Under the pieces are notes generated by a model. That model saw nothing but the letters and a program-made list of their open reading frames with translations. It was not told where the DNA came from and did no database searches. Below, piece after piece: positions 21,089-32,400 of a DNA stretch of 64,000 bases. This stretch comes from Mytilinidion resinicola (taxonomy: Eukaryota; Ascomycota; Dothideomycetes; Mytilinidiales; Mytilinidiaceae). The DNA lies in the NCBI RefSeq assembly GCF_010093595.1, contig NW_022985462.1:194948-258947 (forward strand), in the 5' to 3' direction. Position 1 is the first letter of the stretch. Each line of letters starts with the position of its first letter. The position numbers were made by a program, and so were the translations under genes.

Positions 21089-22018
21089 AGAGGATACATG
21101 GACTGAATATGAGGACGAGTGAAGGATTCAAGAGGATATGGATGTATATAGGGTCAGTGTATATACGAGGCGATGTTTTGCGATAGAATGCACAATATTG
21201 TTGGGCTTAGGGACCTTGTATATATTTGGACGCATTGCCTTCTTTCTACAAAGGTACGTATATCAAAACATACATGAATTCTGGCCTAGTTTCTTCTAGC
21301 ACACCCAGGCCGAACGGCTATTCCTACCAAGTTGAAGTACATTGGCTTTACTGCCATCACCGCCTTCCGGTTCAAGACGCTTTCGTAATCACGTCGATAC
21401 TAACTAGTTCTCCTATTGACCCCCACAAGGGCTTCATCAGCTAGTACAACAAGGGTAGTGAGGCGTTTGCGCTAATAGGACACTCGGCATCTCCACTCCG
21501 GCGGCAGGTCAAACAAGCTTTCCTGGCGTGCTCCGAGGACAAGGCACGGCACCACAACGACGGCACGCCGCAAATCTGGCATCAGCATTGGGGCATCCGA
21601 CGACGGCAGCCAGAGATGGCCTCCAGGCGCGCCATGCATGGCCGGCTTGACGCTGATAGTCATACCGACGGGTCTGACAGGCGACTTGAAACCGAAGCCC
21701 GCCCCCGAGAGGGTGGAGGGCGTCGCTGCAGGGAGCTTGTCCAACGACGGCGCCCGGTGCGTACGCAACCAGATTTTAAGGCTTAGCCGCGCTCAGATAA
21801 TGCGTCGTCATGACTTCCACGCACCTCATTTCTTTCTCTGCACCTACTTTTCACTCTCTGCTTCCTGTTGCACTGCATCTGTCTCTTCCACACTCTCTGC
21901 ATTCCCTTTTCACGCTCTCTGTGCCTCCCAGCGCTCATTTGCCGCCTCCTACGTAGCCAGCCTGCGCCCCAGGAACGTGTATAATACCACATAATTACAG
22001 CCTTCCCGTTCCTTCAAG
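21089..22018. other. Intergenic, no supportable gene
   Basis: Several short frames on both strands overlap; none has a domain. The last 200 bp are pyrimidine-rich (CTCTCTG-type repeats), as common in fungal promoters, upstream of the start at 22019. Confidence 0.5.
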
Positions 22019-23318
22019 ATGCGCTTCCTTACCAGACTCCATGCTATTAGCGCTATGGTGATTGTAACCCTCTTCTACTTCGGATGGATACTACCGTCTC
22101 TACACATCAAGACTCGCATCCAAAAGGCGTGGAACGGCCACTCGCGTCAACTAGTGGTGTTTGGGGACGACTGGTCAGACATTGGTGAATACCGAATTTC
22201 TCCACCGAAAGCTGCCTCTGTCCCGGTGCGAGATGAAGACCGGGGTCAGCTATGGACGGAAGTGTTGTGCAAAGAGGTACTAGTTACACATTCCCATCGT
22301 GGGAGGTGTGCTGACGCTCCGCAGCTGGTTTGCGACTACATTGACAATTTCGCCCGATCGTCGATACCCGGCGACAACAGCAGCATGGGATCCTTGGTTG
22401 ACAATGACATTTATGCCAACGCAACATCATCGAACGAGACATCGCACAACCTCGTCCCCGATTTCAAGACACAGGTGCAGCAATGGATCAATTTCGAAAA
22501 GCAGAAGCGACTGATGCCTTTACGCCATGGAAAGGGGGAGTGGACTGTTTTCACTGTGCAGTTTGGCGTGTGGGATCTGCTGAAGTATGCCAGCCTCGGA
22601 CGGAAACAGGCCACATTCGCGATAGACCGCAGCATCGAAGAGCTCTTTCACAACCTCAACACCATCGCAGAGCACAAGTCTGAACCTATCAAGGTCGTCC
22701 TACCAGTCTTGTTCGACGTTACGTTTCTCCCTCGCTTCGCGAACCTGAGAAACGACCACTCAGCCGAATTCGCGTTCGATCAGCACTTCGCCGTCTTTCT
22801 TCTAGGCTACTGGAACGCTGTCTTGTCTCGGGCAGCGACTCATTGGACTGGCGGTGAGATTGTGATGCCAGATGTTAACCGGATATTGGTCAACGAGGTT
22901 CGTGCGAGACAACTCTACACAATGGGCATCACAGACGCTTCGGGAGCGGGGACACAAAAGCCGTTGTTCAAAGAGGTGGTGATGCCTTGTCTGTCTGCGT
23001 CGGTACCGCAGGATGAGGACCTGCAGGGAGCCATGTCAAATAGATGCACTGAGCCGACAGGCCACCTCTTCTGGTAATACTGACCTTTGAACTTTACCTG
23101 TTTCATGCTAACCTTCAGGTAGGGATGACATGCACCTCGGCGGGACAGCTCATACACTCATCGGGAAAAATGCCGCCGAACTAGTCAACAGTAATGATAC
23201 CGTTAATATAGACGCCCTTGAGAAGGAAAAGAACTCCGATAGTACGGCTTCGGTATGGTCGGGTTTGAGAAAGCTGGGAAGATCAGACTTCAGGTTGAAG
23301 TTTCCTCCAACAGATTAA
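22019..23318 (+). CDS. Membrane-anchored SGNH/GDSL-fold protein lacking the catalytic serine
   Basis: Three exons: 22019-22276, 22325-23073, 23123-23318; 400 residues. The first intron is 48 nt, in frame and stop-free; the second restores the conserved WDDMHLGG block. One hydrophobic helix at residues 10-29 suggests a type II membrane or signal anchor. The block I motif reads VVFGDDWSD, with Asp51 where GDSL enzymes have the nucleophilic Ser. The block III region reads FGVWDLLKYA without the usual GxND asparagine. The C-terminal Asp/His pair (WDDMH) is kept. It therefore has the family's architecture but probably not ordinary esterase chemistry. Possible N-glycosylation sites occur around residue 110 after splicing. 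Confidence 0.75.
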
Positions 23319-23748
23319 CTCCGAAATTGGCATTACTGCTAGAGTTGGTCAGGTTGCATTCCAAACCCTATGAGTGCGTACAAGCGTTTGTACGCATTGT
23401 GGGCTGGCGTTGCCGCTTCCTTGCATCGGCCTCTGTGCTGGAATGTCTCAGTGTGGTCACGGATGTCTTGGCCGCCCTGGGGCGAACGAGAACAAAGAAC
23501 TTCCGTCGCGAACAGCTCCGCACCTGCAAATGTCTAGAACAATCACTTACAAGCTGTCTCGGCTGGGGCGCGAACAAAGAAAGCCCACTATTGAGGGACG
23601 GGGAATAATAGCCACAAAGCAGCCGCCATGCTGCCCCAATCCTTGGTACATATCCCGCGTCCTGTTCGGAATACAATGAAATTCTTCCTCAAAGAAGCCT
23701 ACTACCTCCAAGAAGCCTACTAATTATCAACTAGAGCCTCCGTCGACA
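23319..23748. other. Spacer with a short hairpin downstream of the SGNH gene
   Basis: At 23375-23396 a 9-bp perfect inverted repeat (TGCGTACAA / TTGTACGCA, 4-nt loop) lies about 60 bp after the stop codon and could mark the 3' end. Otherwise this is the promoter of the HMG gene. Confidence 0.5.
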
Positions 23749-25933
23749 ATGCTGACCTCTCGAGTTCTGCCACCGATTTTTCGGTCTCCTCAATTGCAGG
23801 CCACCCCGCAACTTATCACCAACACCACGCGACGGAACGACATCGCCCAAGACCCGAGAATGGGCACCGATGCTCATCGTAAGAATCCCGGGAATGGCGA
23901 GAAGGGCGCTACGAGTTCTCGTAGGCTATCAAAGACAATGTTGACCCGATCAGCATCATCTCCGAGCCCTTCTCGACATTCAAAGGGCACTCCGTCGCCG
24001 TCTCCCCAGACCTCGCCGGCTCGCATTACACGGAAGAGGGCAGCATCACTCCTCGATACTGCGAACAGCAAGGCGAGACCGGAAGAGCAGCAGCACAGCC
24101 CTCCGAGTTCGAGGGAGAGCAACGGGCAGGTACGTGGAGAGTTTGCAGGACATGTTTGCCTTTGCCAGCCTGAACCAAAGATTCCCCGCCCCAGGAACGG
24201 TAAGTCCTTGTTTGACTTTCTTTGTCTGCTTGGAACGGATGCTGGTCCGAATGCTATTACCGACAAAGACATGTCTTTATATGTAATCCTCGTAGACCCT
24301 ACTAGATGGCGACTGATTCTTTGTAGCATTTATTCTTTATCGTCAGCATCACCAACAAACTGTCGTGGCTCGTCACCCTGGACTTGCAAACCCAGAAATT
24401 TCGAAGGTCATCGGCGAGCAGTGGCAATCTGAGCCCGACTCGGTGAAGGGCGAGTGGAAAGCCCTTGCAGATGTGAGTTTTCTCGATGCCGAGTGGTGAT
24501 TGCAAGTGACGGCTGCTGATAAAATGCAGGAAGAGAAAAGCCGGCACCAGGCACTCTACCCTGACTATCGATACTCGCCTCGTCGAAACGGGAAGCCGGG
24601 TGCTCTTCCAGAGAACCCATCTGGGCAGCACACGACTGTCGACAAATACAGGTGTCCGCGGTGTGGTGGGCGGAGTATCCGAACTCCTACCAGCCCATTT
24701 CCGACTCCACAGCCGACGCCGCTGCTGCCTCCTCCAAAGCAGTCCCCCAACTCCACTTCAACAACCCGCTTCCTCCCGATGATGAACAATTTGAGTCTGG
24801 AATCTCCTCAAGCACGCCGCGCCAGACCAGGACCATCGAATTTGAGTAGCATTCAAGTGTCTGCTAGTCCAGGGGACACTACCATGTACAGTCCGCTTTC
24901 GCCGGACTCCAAACGCCGTCGCTATAATATCAGTGGATACGCTCCTCCAAGTGCTCGACGTGTGGAGAGTGCTCCGTACTATACCTCTCACACGAGACGT
25001 GACTCGCTCCCTCCAATACGACAATCTCCTCCAAACACAGCCATCATGCCACCGCCACGCACTCCTCGCCGAGCTTCTGTGGACATGACTCTCAACAATC
25101 TCCCTGCCGTAGGTCATGACCAGAGTCGAAGCGTAGAGGCCATGGTGATGAGTGTGCCGTATCCGGTGAAAATCAAAGTACTCGGGAAAATCACACCGCC
25201 GCTTAAAACGCCTGGGCTTACCAGCCCGGCCAACGCAGTCCGTGGCGCCATTATCAGCGTCGAAGGTGACGACCTCGAGGCTGTGAAAGAGCTCTGCCTT
25301 TGGCTCGAAGAGTTTCTAAAGAAAGACGAGTTCCAAGTGCAGCCCAAGATGTTCGATCCGCCCAAGTTGCCAGACGACGAAAAGAAGGAGGTCACGTTCG
25401 CGGACTATCTCGATATCATAAAAGAGTGGCACGGGAAGAGCAAGGAGATGGTTGAGTATATCACTACTCCGGTAGCTTCGGATGACACGCCTGAGTCGAG
25501 CTCAAAAGGCGACACGAACGACAAAGAAATGGAGGATGCGGATAAGCCGAAGGGGAAGGAGGAGAAAGCGGAAACAGCGGCAAAGGCAGAAGTCAAACCT
25601 GTCATCATCCTCCCGACGTACCAGCTACATGCTTCGAACGTCTACACATCGCGCATTCCGATTGCTGATGCGTACTCGCCAACGGACCATTGGCAATGGA
25701 TGGCGACGCTCTGGCGAGGAACGGTCGGGCCGGATCTCACCATCTACATCCGCGATGCGAAATTCGAGGAGCTGCAGAAGGAGAAGATGGTAGATCTGGT
25801 CGACGAGATAAGATGTTTGACTGTAAGAAAGGAAAAGGGATCGAGCAAGGTGGAGGACTCGGCACTGCGGCGAATTGGGTTCGAGGTGGGAGAGTGGATC
25901 AGAACGGTAGGACAGGAGAAGAGCGGACATTAG
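23749..25933 (+). CDS. HMG-box (MATA_HMG) transcription factor of the Ste11/FMF-1 type
   Basis: Three exons: 23749-24199, 24327-24472, 24530-25933; 666 residues. The HMG box starts at PEPKIPRPRN at the end of exon 1 and continues after splicing as AFILYRQHHQ, HPGLANPEISKVIGEQW and DEEKSRHQALYPDYRYSPRR. This is the sequence-specific type of HMG box used by mating regulators. The nearest named relatives I recall are fission yeast Ste11, Neurospora FMF-1 and Podospora PaHMG5, which control sexual development. A CPRCGG motif after the box and long Ser/Pro-rich and acidic regions follow. A stretch at 24130-24168 could be a 39-nt in-frame intron, short for fungi; removing it would not change the frame. 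Confidence 0.87.
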
Positions 25934-26530
25934 GCACAATTTGCGGATGGGCTTGGGTGGTTTCATGACATGAAGTTCTTATTATGATTCTTCTGTATGT
26001 CCGCGTGGACGCGACTGAGTTTACTTGGTGGTTTGAGTGATGAATGAGCAATACGTGGGACTCAGTGACTGCGTGTGCGTTTTGGTCAGGCTTTTACTTT
26101 CCTCGGGCGGATGGTACAAGCGTATATAGTCAGAGTTGTAATATAACTAATATTACCGGGCGACGTCGGTGTTGTAATGGCTGCGTGGAGACTTGCGGGG
26201 AGGTCTCAGCCCTACGCGGTCCGGTGATGCCACGGCCCTGCCGCCTTTCACATGCAAACGGCGTCGGCCACCGCGACATTCATCGACAGAGCGAACCAGG
26301 AACCACGACGACGCCGCAAAGGTCATGGGCTCCGACGACTACGGCTGAGCACTGCCTCTGCCCTCTTCCCTCTTCCCTCTGCATCCCTCGGGCCACGCTG
26401 TCTGTGCAACCTCACCTTCTCCATGCCGCCAATACCCTCGCACTGCCCGCCGTCGTCATCACCCTTCATACCGCAATACTGCGTGCTGTACGCCTGAAGA
26501 GAGTGCTCCGGCACTGCTGTTGCGGCCGGA
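25934..26530. other. Spacer between the HMG gene and the alpha/beta hydrolase
   Basis: Contains terminator and promoter only. Frames at 26044-26568 lack domain content and end inside the neighbouring first intron. Confidence 0.5.
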
Positions 26531-29060
26531 ATGATTGGTACGTTACACTCAGATGTGCTTTTCTTTGAGGGAAACGAGCGTAGGCCAGTGTGGTGGTGGT
26601 ACTAACGATGGAGACAGATCACGTCCTGGGGCGGCCCTCGGTGCAGTTCCGCAAGATCCAGGTGTTGGCCGTCGTGTCGTTTTGGTCTGTCTACTTGTAC
26701 AAGTGTGTATAATCCCTATCAAATGTTCCTCATGCTTCATAAAGCTCTACAATCTTTCCCTCCAAGAAGACCGCGTTGCAGGGCTAACACGGACTGTGAA
26801 CAGAGGCGACCGCAATGGCCCCCCCTTCCTCCGCCGCCTCTCCTCCCTCCTCTCCGCCCGCCTTACTACCTGGCAGACCCTGGTCATAACCCTCCTCTGG
26901 CTGTACATCTCGCGCAACTTCGGCAAACTCGTGGGACTGGAATGCCCCGAACCGCTTGCGAACCTCTACTCCCGCTCCTACTTCCGTGCAACATGGGTTA
27001 CCACGGCCCTGGACGCCGGCTTTTGGACCGCGATGCGTATCCGCCGTAAATGGACCCGCGATCTGCTGAGTGTCGTCTTCAGCATATACTACATGATCTG
27101 CGCCGAGCAGGCCGACGAGAAGGTGCGCAAGATCAGGGCCACGCTCACGGTCGAACATCTGCGCGTTAGCTGGAACAAAGGCACCACACCGTATCTAAAC
27201 TTCTTCACGTCTTTACTGCGGCCGCGGCTGATGCGCTACCCGCCGCGTGAGATTCGAATTCCTCGCCCTTCGCAGTCGGCGTATAAGGAACCCGTGCATG
27301 GGTGGTTGTACTACGATGGGCCACTGAGCAAGCTCAAGGAGCAAACAAGAGTCGTGCTGGATGTACCCGGCGGTGGTTTTGTGGCTATGAACCCCCGGAA
27401 CCACGACGACAAGCTCATGGGCTGGGCTGGGCGGACTGGACTACCTGTTCTGAGTTTGGACTACAGAAAGGCACCTGAGCACCCATACCCCTATGCGCTG
27501 AATGAGTGCTACGATGTCTACCACTCCATCGTGGCATCGCGCGGACGATGCGTGGGGCTTTCGGGTGAAACTGTTCCCAGGATCGTTGTCTCGGGCGACT
27601 CAGCTGGCGGGAACCTCGCAGTTGGCATGGTGCTCATGGTGCTTCAATCTGGATCCACAGATACGCGAAGGTGGCAGGGCGAACTGGAGTTGCCGCCTCC
27701 AGTAGGCGTCGTGCTCAACTACCCAGCACTAGACATGAACATCGGCAACTGGATGACGGATGAGCAGATGGCATTGATCCGCGACCGACGCTCGCGAAAG
27801 ACAAACCAAGGCATCCTCCGCCGCAAGAGCGAAGACTACCGCCACCTCGCCCCCAACACTCCCCTCGTCTCCGACGACGAGGACGAAGAAGAAGATGACG
27901 ACGCCCCCAACGGCAGCTCCTCCCCGCTCACCTCACCACCCACCGCCATCCACCTCTCCGCCGCGCACACAGGCATCGACACCGCCCTCAACAACATCAA
28001 CAGCAGCAGCCTCACCTCCCCGCCCCTAACCCCCTTCACCGCGACCCGCTCCGCCCTGCCCCCGGACCCGCTCCCCCTCACCACCACCCAGCCCCACCTG
28101 CTCAAAACCCGCCTGGCCATGTCCTCGATGATCTCCTACTTCTCCGACCGCATCCTGACGCCCGAGATGATGCGCGCCATGATCATCCTCTACATCGGCC
28201 CGCACCACCGGCCCGACTTCAGCACCGACTACCTTCTCTCACCGCTGCTCGCGCCTGAGCACCTCCTCGCCCGCTTCCCCCGCGTCTGGTTCCTCACCGG
28301 CGAGCGCGACCCGCTCGTCGACGACACCGTCATCTTCGCGGGCCGCGTGCGCCAGGCCAAGCGTGCGGCGTGGGTCGAGGCACGCGAGTTGGGTCTGCCG
28401 TTTGGCCTGTCCCGATCCCGCGAAAATGGGAATGGTAAGGGGGGCGGGAAATACGATACGGGGTTCCGCGAAGAGGACTTTGTGAATGTGGAACTGGTCC
28501 CCGGTGTCAGTCATGGGTTTCTGCAGTTTGTGGGCGTGTTCCCAGAGGGATGGGGGTATATTCGACGCTGTGGGAGGTGGATGGTCGAGGCGTTTGAGAG
28601 CGCGGAGGCGGAAGAGGAGATTCGCCGGACGGAAGCGCAGCAGGGCGGGATGGGGGCAGGGAAGAGGAGCAGGAGGGAGGGGAGTGGGTATTTCGGCACC
28701 GCAGGTTTAGAGGCCGCTGTCAATGGGCTGTCGAGCTCGAAGCGGGATAGGGTCGAGCGGCATCATTTTAGATCTGGGACGCAGAGCTCAGCGGATGAGG
28801 ATAGGCCGCTGGAGATGACGATTAGCAAGCCCAAGGTGTCGCCGCCGGCTGGTAAGCCGGTGAACGGCGATGCGAATGGTACGGCGAGCGGGAAGACTGG
28901 AAGAGATAGGAAGGCTTCCCGCGCTGGCAACGAGAGGGGCAGAGGTAAAGGCAGGCGAAAGAGTCTAGTTAGCCTGGCGTCTGAAGACGATTTGCTGGGC
29001 AGGCGGATGAAGGGGCTCACAGGTGGGCTCTTGGGGAATGGAGAGGGTGGGGGCGTGTAG
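26531..29060 (+). CDS. Large alpha/beta hydrolase (hormone-sensitive-lipase-like)
   Basis: Three exons: 26531-26537, 26618-26702, 26804-29060; 782 residues. The tiny first exon encodes MI and joins to DHVLGRPSVQFRKIQVLAVV, the usual start of this fungal family. Two or three N-terminal hydrophobic segments (about residues 15-30, 45-70, 90-105) suggest membrane attachment. The hydrolase core has VVLDVPGGGFVAM as oxyanion loop (Pro replaces the His of HGGG), the nucleophile elbow GDSAGGN, the acid in GERDPLVDD and the base in VSHGFLQF. An acidic disordered insert (SDDEDEEEDDD) interrupts the core, and a long basic disordered tail follows. Lipid or steroid ester substrates are plausible but not shown. 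Confidence 0.87.
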
Positions 29061-29493
29061 ATAGCACGGGTGTGTGTTCATATAGAATGGCATCGTTCTT
29101 GTTTCTAGAGTGTGCTTTAGCTGTGGCATGGCCTGTATATCGGACCACAGAGTGGGGGGGTTGTGCGAGACATCCTAAATCACCGCGATCAATGAGCAGT
29201 GGGCGTCTGGAGTACCGTTGGTGCACGCTGTGGAGCCGTTCGGTATATCAGATGTAGATAAGAAACAGACGCGGAAAGGCGGATGCGTAGAGACAAGGCG
29301 TGGGATGGTATAAATCTTTTTGGCACTATCCATACTAGTAGTCAGAATCAACGGTGTACGCCGTACAATCAACCCCGACAGGACTCCTAGTAGTACAAAG
29401 CTATCGTGCCCGATAAGCTCGTGAAAGAATTAACCGGAGCCTGGATGAGCTGGGACAGTAATCGACAGTCATAATCGTACATTTCCTTGCAGT
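29061..29493. other. Convergent spacer
   Basis: Lies between the ends of the hydrolase (plus) and the SNF2 gene (minus). No gene or repeat seen. Confidence 0.55.
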
Positions 29494-32400
29494 CTAACCC
29501 GAAACCCCGCTGAAAGGGCCGCCGAAAAGGCTCTGAAGAGCTGCAGGAGCCTGCGTACTGCCCGATGCGGGGGCTTTGGGAAGAGTATTGGCTTGAGTGG
29601 TAATAGGGACGATGGTAGGAGTAGTGGCGGGGACAGCAACTGGAGCGGCACCAGCCTGTGCCTTCTTCGCTGGTCCCTTTGCCTTCTTCTTACCAGTCTC
29701 CGCTGCATTGGCCACGAAGTTATTGCTCTCCCACGCACCATCGTATTCCGCTCGATTCGGCCTAGCAAAGACCCGTTGCCTTTCCCTTAGCCTCGCCATC
29801 TGATTCTCTCCCTGCGCCTCGCTCGGTTTCACGGGCACAATCTTGGCGTTCTGGATGATCTCTTGGATCCCTTTGTCGTCTTCGATTGTCTTCGCTTTGA
29901 GCAGATCATCATCCACGCGCATGCCCTGCGTGCGCTCGACGACGGCGTCAAAGATGGCCTCCTCGATTGTGCCTTCCAGGATGAGCGTTTCGACAAGGAC
30001 TTTCTTGGTCTGGCCGATTCGATGAGCACGCTTGATGGCCTGTGCCTCGACGTCCTTCCGGTTGATGGGGTTGATGATGAGGACAACGCTCGCGACATGG
30101 AGATCCAGTCCGTGGGAACCACAAGCGACGTCCATAAGAAAGACACGGATGTTGGGATCTTCTTTGAATAGGTGTATGTAATTATCCCGCTTGTTGGAGT
30201 CGAGGGTGCGAGCGTAGATACGATGGCCGATGTGCAAAGAGTCCAGGCATTGAGATAGATAATATGCGGTGTTGTCGCCATCGTAGAAGATGATGATTTT
30301 GTGTTCAGCTTGAAACAGCATTACTCTGTCGAGGAGATAGCTCAATTTGGAGGAGGTCGTCCCGATGACATGAGTTTTCAAGAGGGGTGACCCAGCGGCC
30401 AGCTCTTTGGTAATGTCAGAGAATGTCAATTTCCGCTTTCTTATTGCCGGTTTGAATTCCCCGTTTCCGTTGGACGCAGCTGGCGCGTTTGCATTCTGTG
30501 TTGACTGGCTACCTTTCTTTGGAGACGAGTTCACTCGCGTGGGCAAAGAGCGTTTAGCTGATGCTGACGTTGGTTCCCCGTCCACGCATGATAAAGGCAC
30601 TCCTTTGGGGGCGACTTCGGAGGACTTCGAAGTCTTACGTTTTGCTGCAGTCTCTTCTTCGGCTTTCGCTGCTTGTTCCAGCCTTAATCTCCCATGTTCG
30701 CCTACTTCGACAAGTCCGGACGCCGGATCATCTGAAGATACCTGACTATTCACATGAAATTGGCCCTCTAATAGTTGAGAGACTCCAATCATCTGCGGCG
30801 CTGCTATTCCACCAAGCGCAAAATATTCAATGGACTCTTGTGGCCAACTCTCCACGAAGAAACCCATCTCGTGTGTTTTACTGAGAGACAACCAGCGAGG
30901 AGATCCCAAGACCTGCTCAATCATCTGCATGCTTTCTGTCAAAATTTCGACGTCCTGCTGTGAGCACTTTTTGTCCTCCTTGTTCAAATATTTATGGCTA
31001 GTTTCCAAGGTCTCGCGGACGTTTTCCTCTGTGAAGCCGGTCCATGTGAAGTTGCCCTGCCGAAGATTCTTCAGTAAGCTATGCCGTGCCTTAACGCTGT
31101 TTTTGTGATTGTCGAACAAGTAATCGACGCCCGCTCGCTCACTGGTAATGGCATTGGCTCGCATAACCTGAATGAAGAGATTGGCTGACATTTTGTCAAA
31201 CCAAGAAGGCTTTAGGCGGATGATGGTATGTGTCAACTCGGGTATGCTGACCTCCTTTTCGTAAATCTCGGGCGCAGTCTTGATAACCAATCCGCCTAGC
31301 GTCTGCTTCATACACGCGGAGAAGCATGTGTAAGTCTTCTTTTTGCTTGTCTTCTCATGACGGTAAACGTAATCGTCCCAATCGCAATCCGCCCAGGGTT
31401 GGACCTTTAGGAAATGCTTTGCAAGATCTCTCAAGCTCTTCACGGCTGATTTGGTATCATCCGATTCGCTGAACTGACGCCTCTTCTCCATGACGGCATC
31501 TCTTGATTCATACTCGTCTGTGACTGGCAGCTCCACATCGACACCCACCAAATCCTTCGCTGGGGTTCCAGATACCACCCAGCGGCGTTCAGCCTGGATC
31601 TGGCCGGCAATGAGCACCGCATTGGATTTGGCCGAGGCAAAATTGTGGCCTTCGTCGATGATCATTCGCAACCAATGCAATTCTTTGAGAGGAGATCGAT
31701 ACGTCTCATCTATTTTGAAACAGCGACAGTCGGGAATGCGGGTTGCGCCAATATATGGGCATTGGCAGATTGTTGGCGCACCAGTGTGAAGTCGTCGTCC
31801 GTACCTATCTTCGCCATCCTTGATTTCTTGTTCAAAGCGTGGCCGGCTAAACAAAACAATATCATACGTTCGTAACATAGCAGACGATGGAAGAAGCTTC
31901 GTACAGAAAATGCCATCCCGCTCTGCATGTTTCTCACTCCCTGGCAATTTCGCAGTGAATTTGTTGTCTAGTACCAGAACTTTGAGATACCCGTCAGCAA
32001 CGTGTTTCTTAATCTCGGATTGCCATTGAGTCAGAAGATTTGGAGGAACTACAATTAAAGTGCCGCTACACAGCGTGACCTTCTGCGTAATATTGGTCAA
32101 GCTGCTGCGACTTCTCCGGGCCTGTTCGATTGGCACGTCATATGAGGGCACGGCAGCATCCAGAATTTTGGAGCTTTCGGTATCTTTAGGAATGAGGCGT
32201 TTCCAGGGTATAGAATTGCGAGTCGCCGTTGCAGCAGCCATCTTGGCAAGAGTGCCCACTTTCCAGAAGTCGTCGGCCCCATAAGACGTGATAGTTGTCG
32301 AGCCATTGATGCCTGAGATCTCTTTGGCTGGCGAAGAGTTCTCAGTGTCAGAACTTCCTTGTTCTGGGCGAACTTTCTCTCCAGGGCGGCTAAGTCGGCC

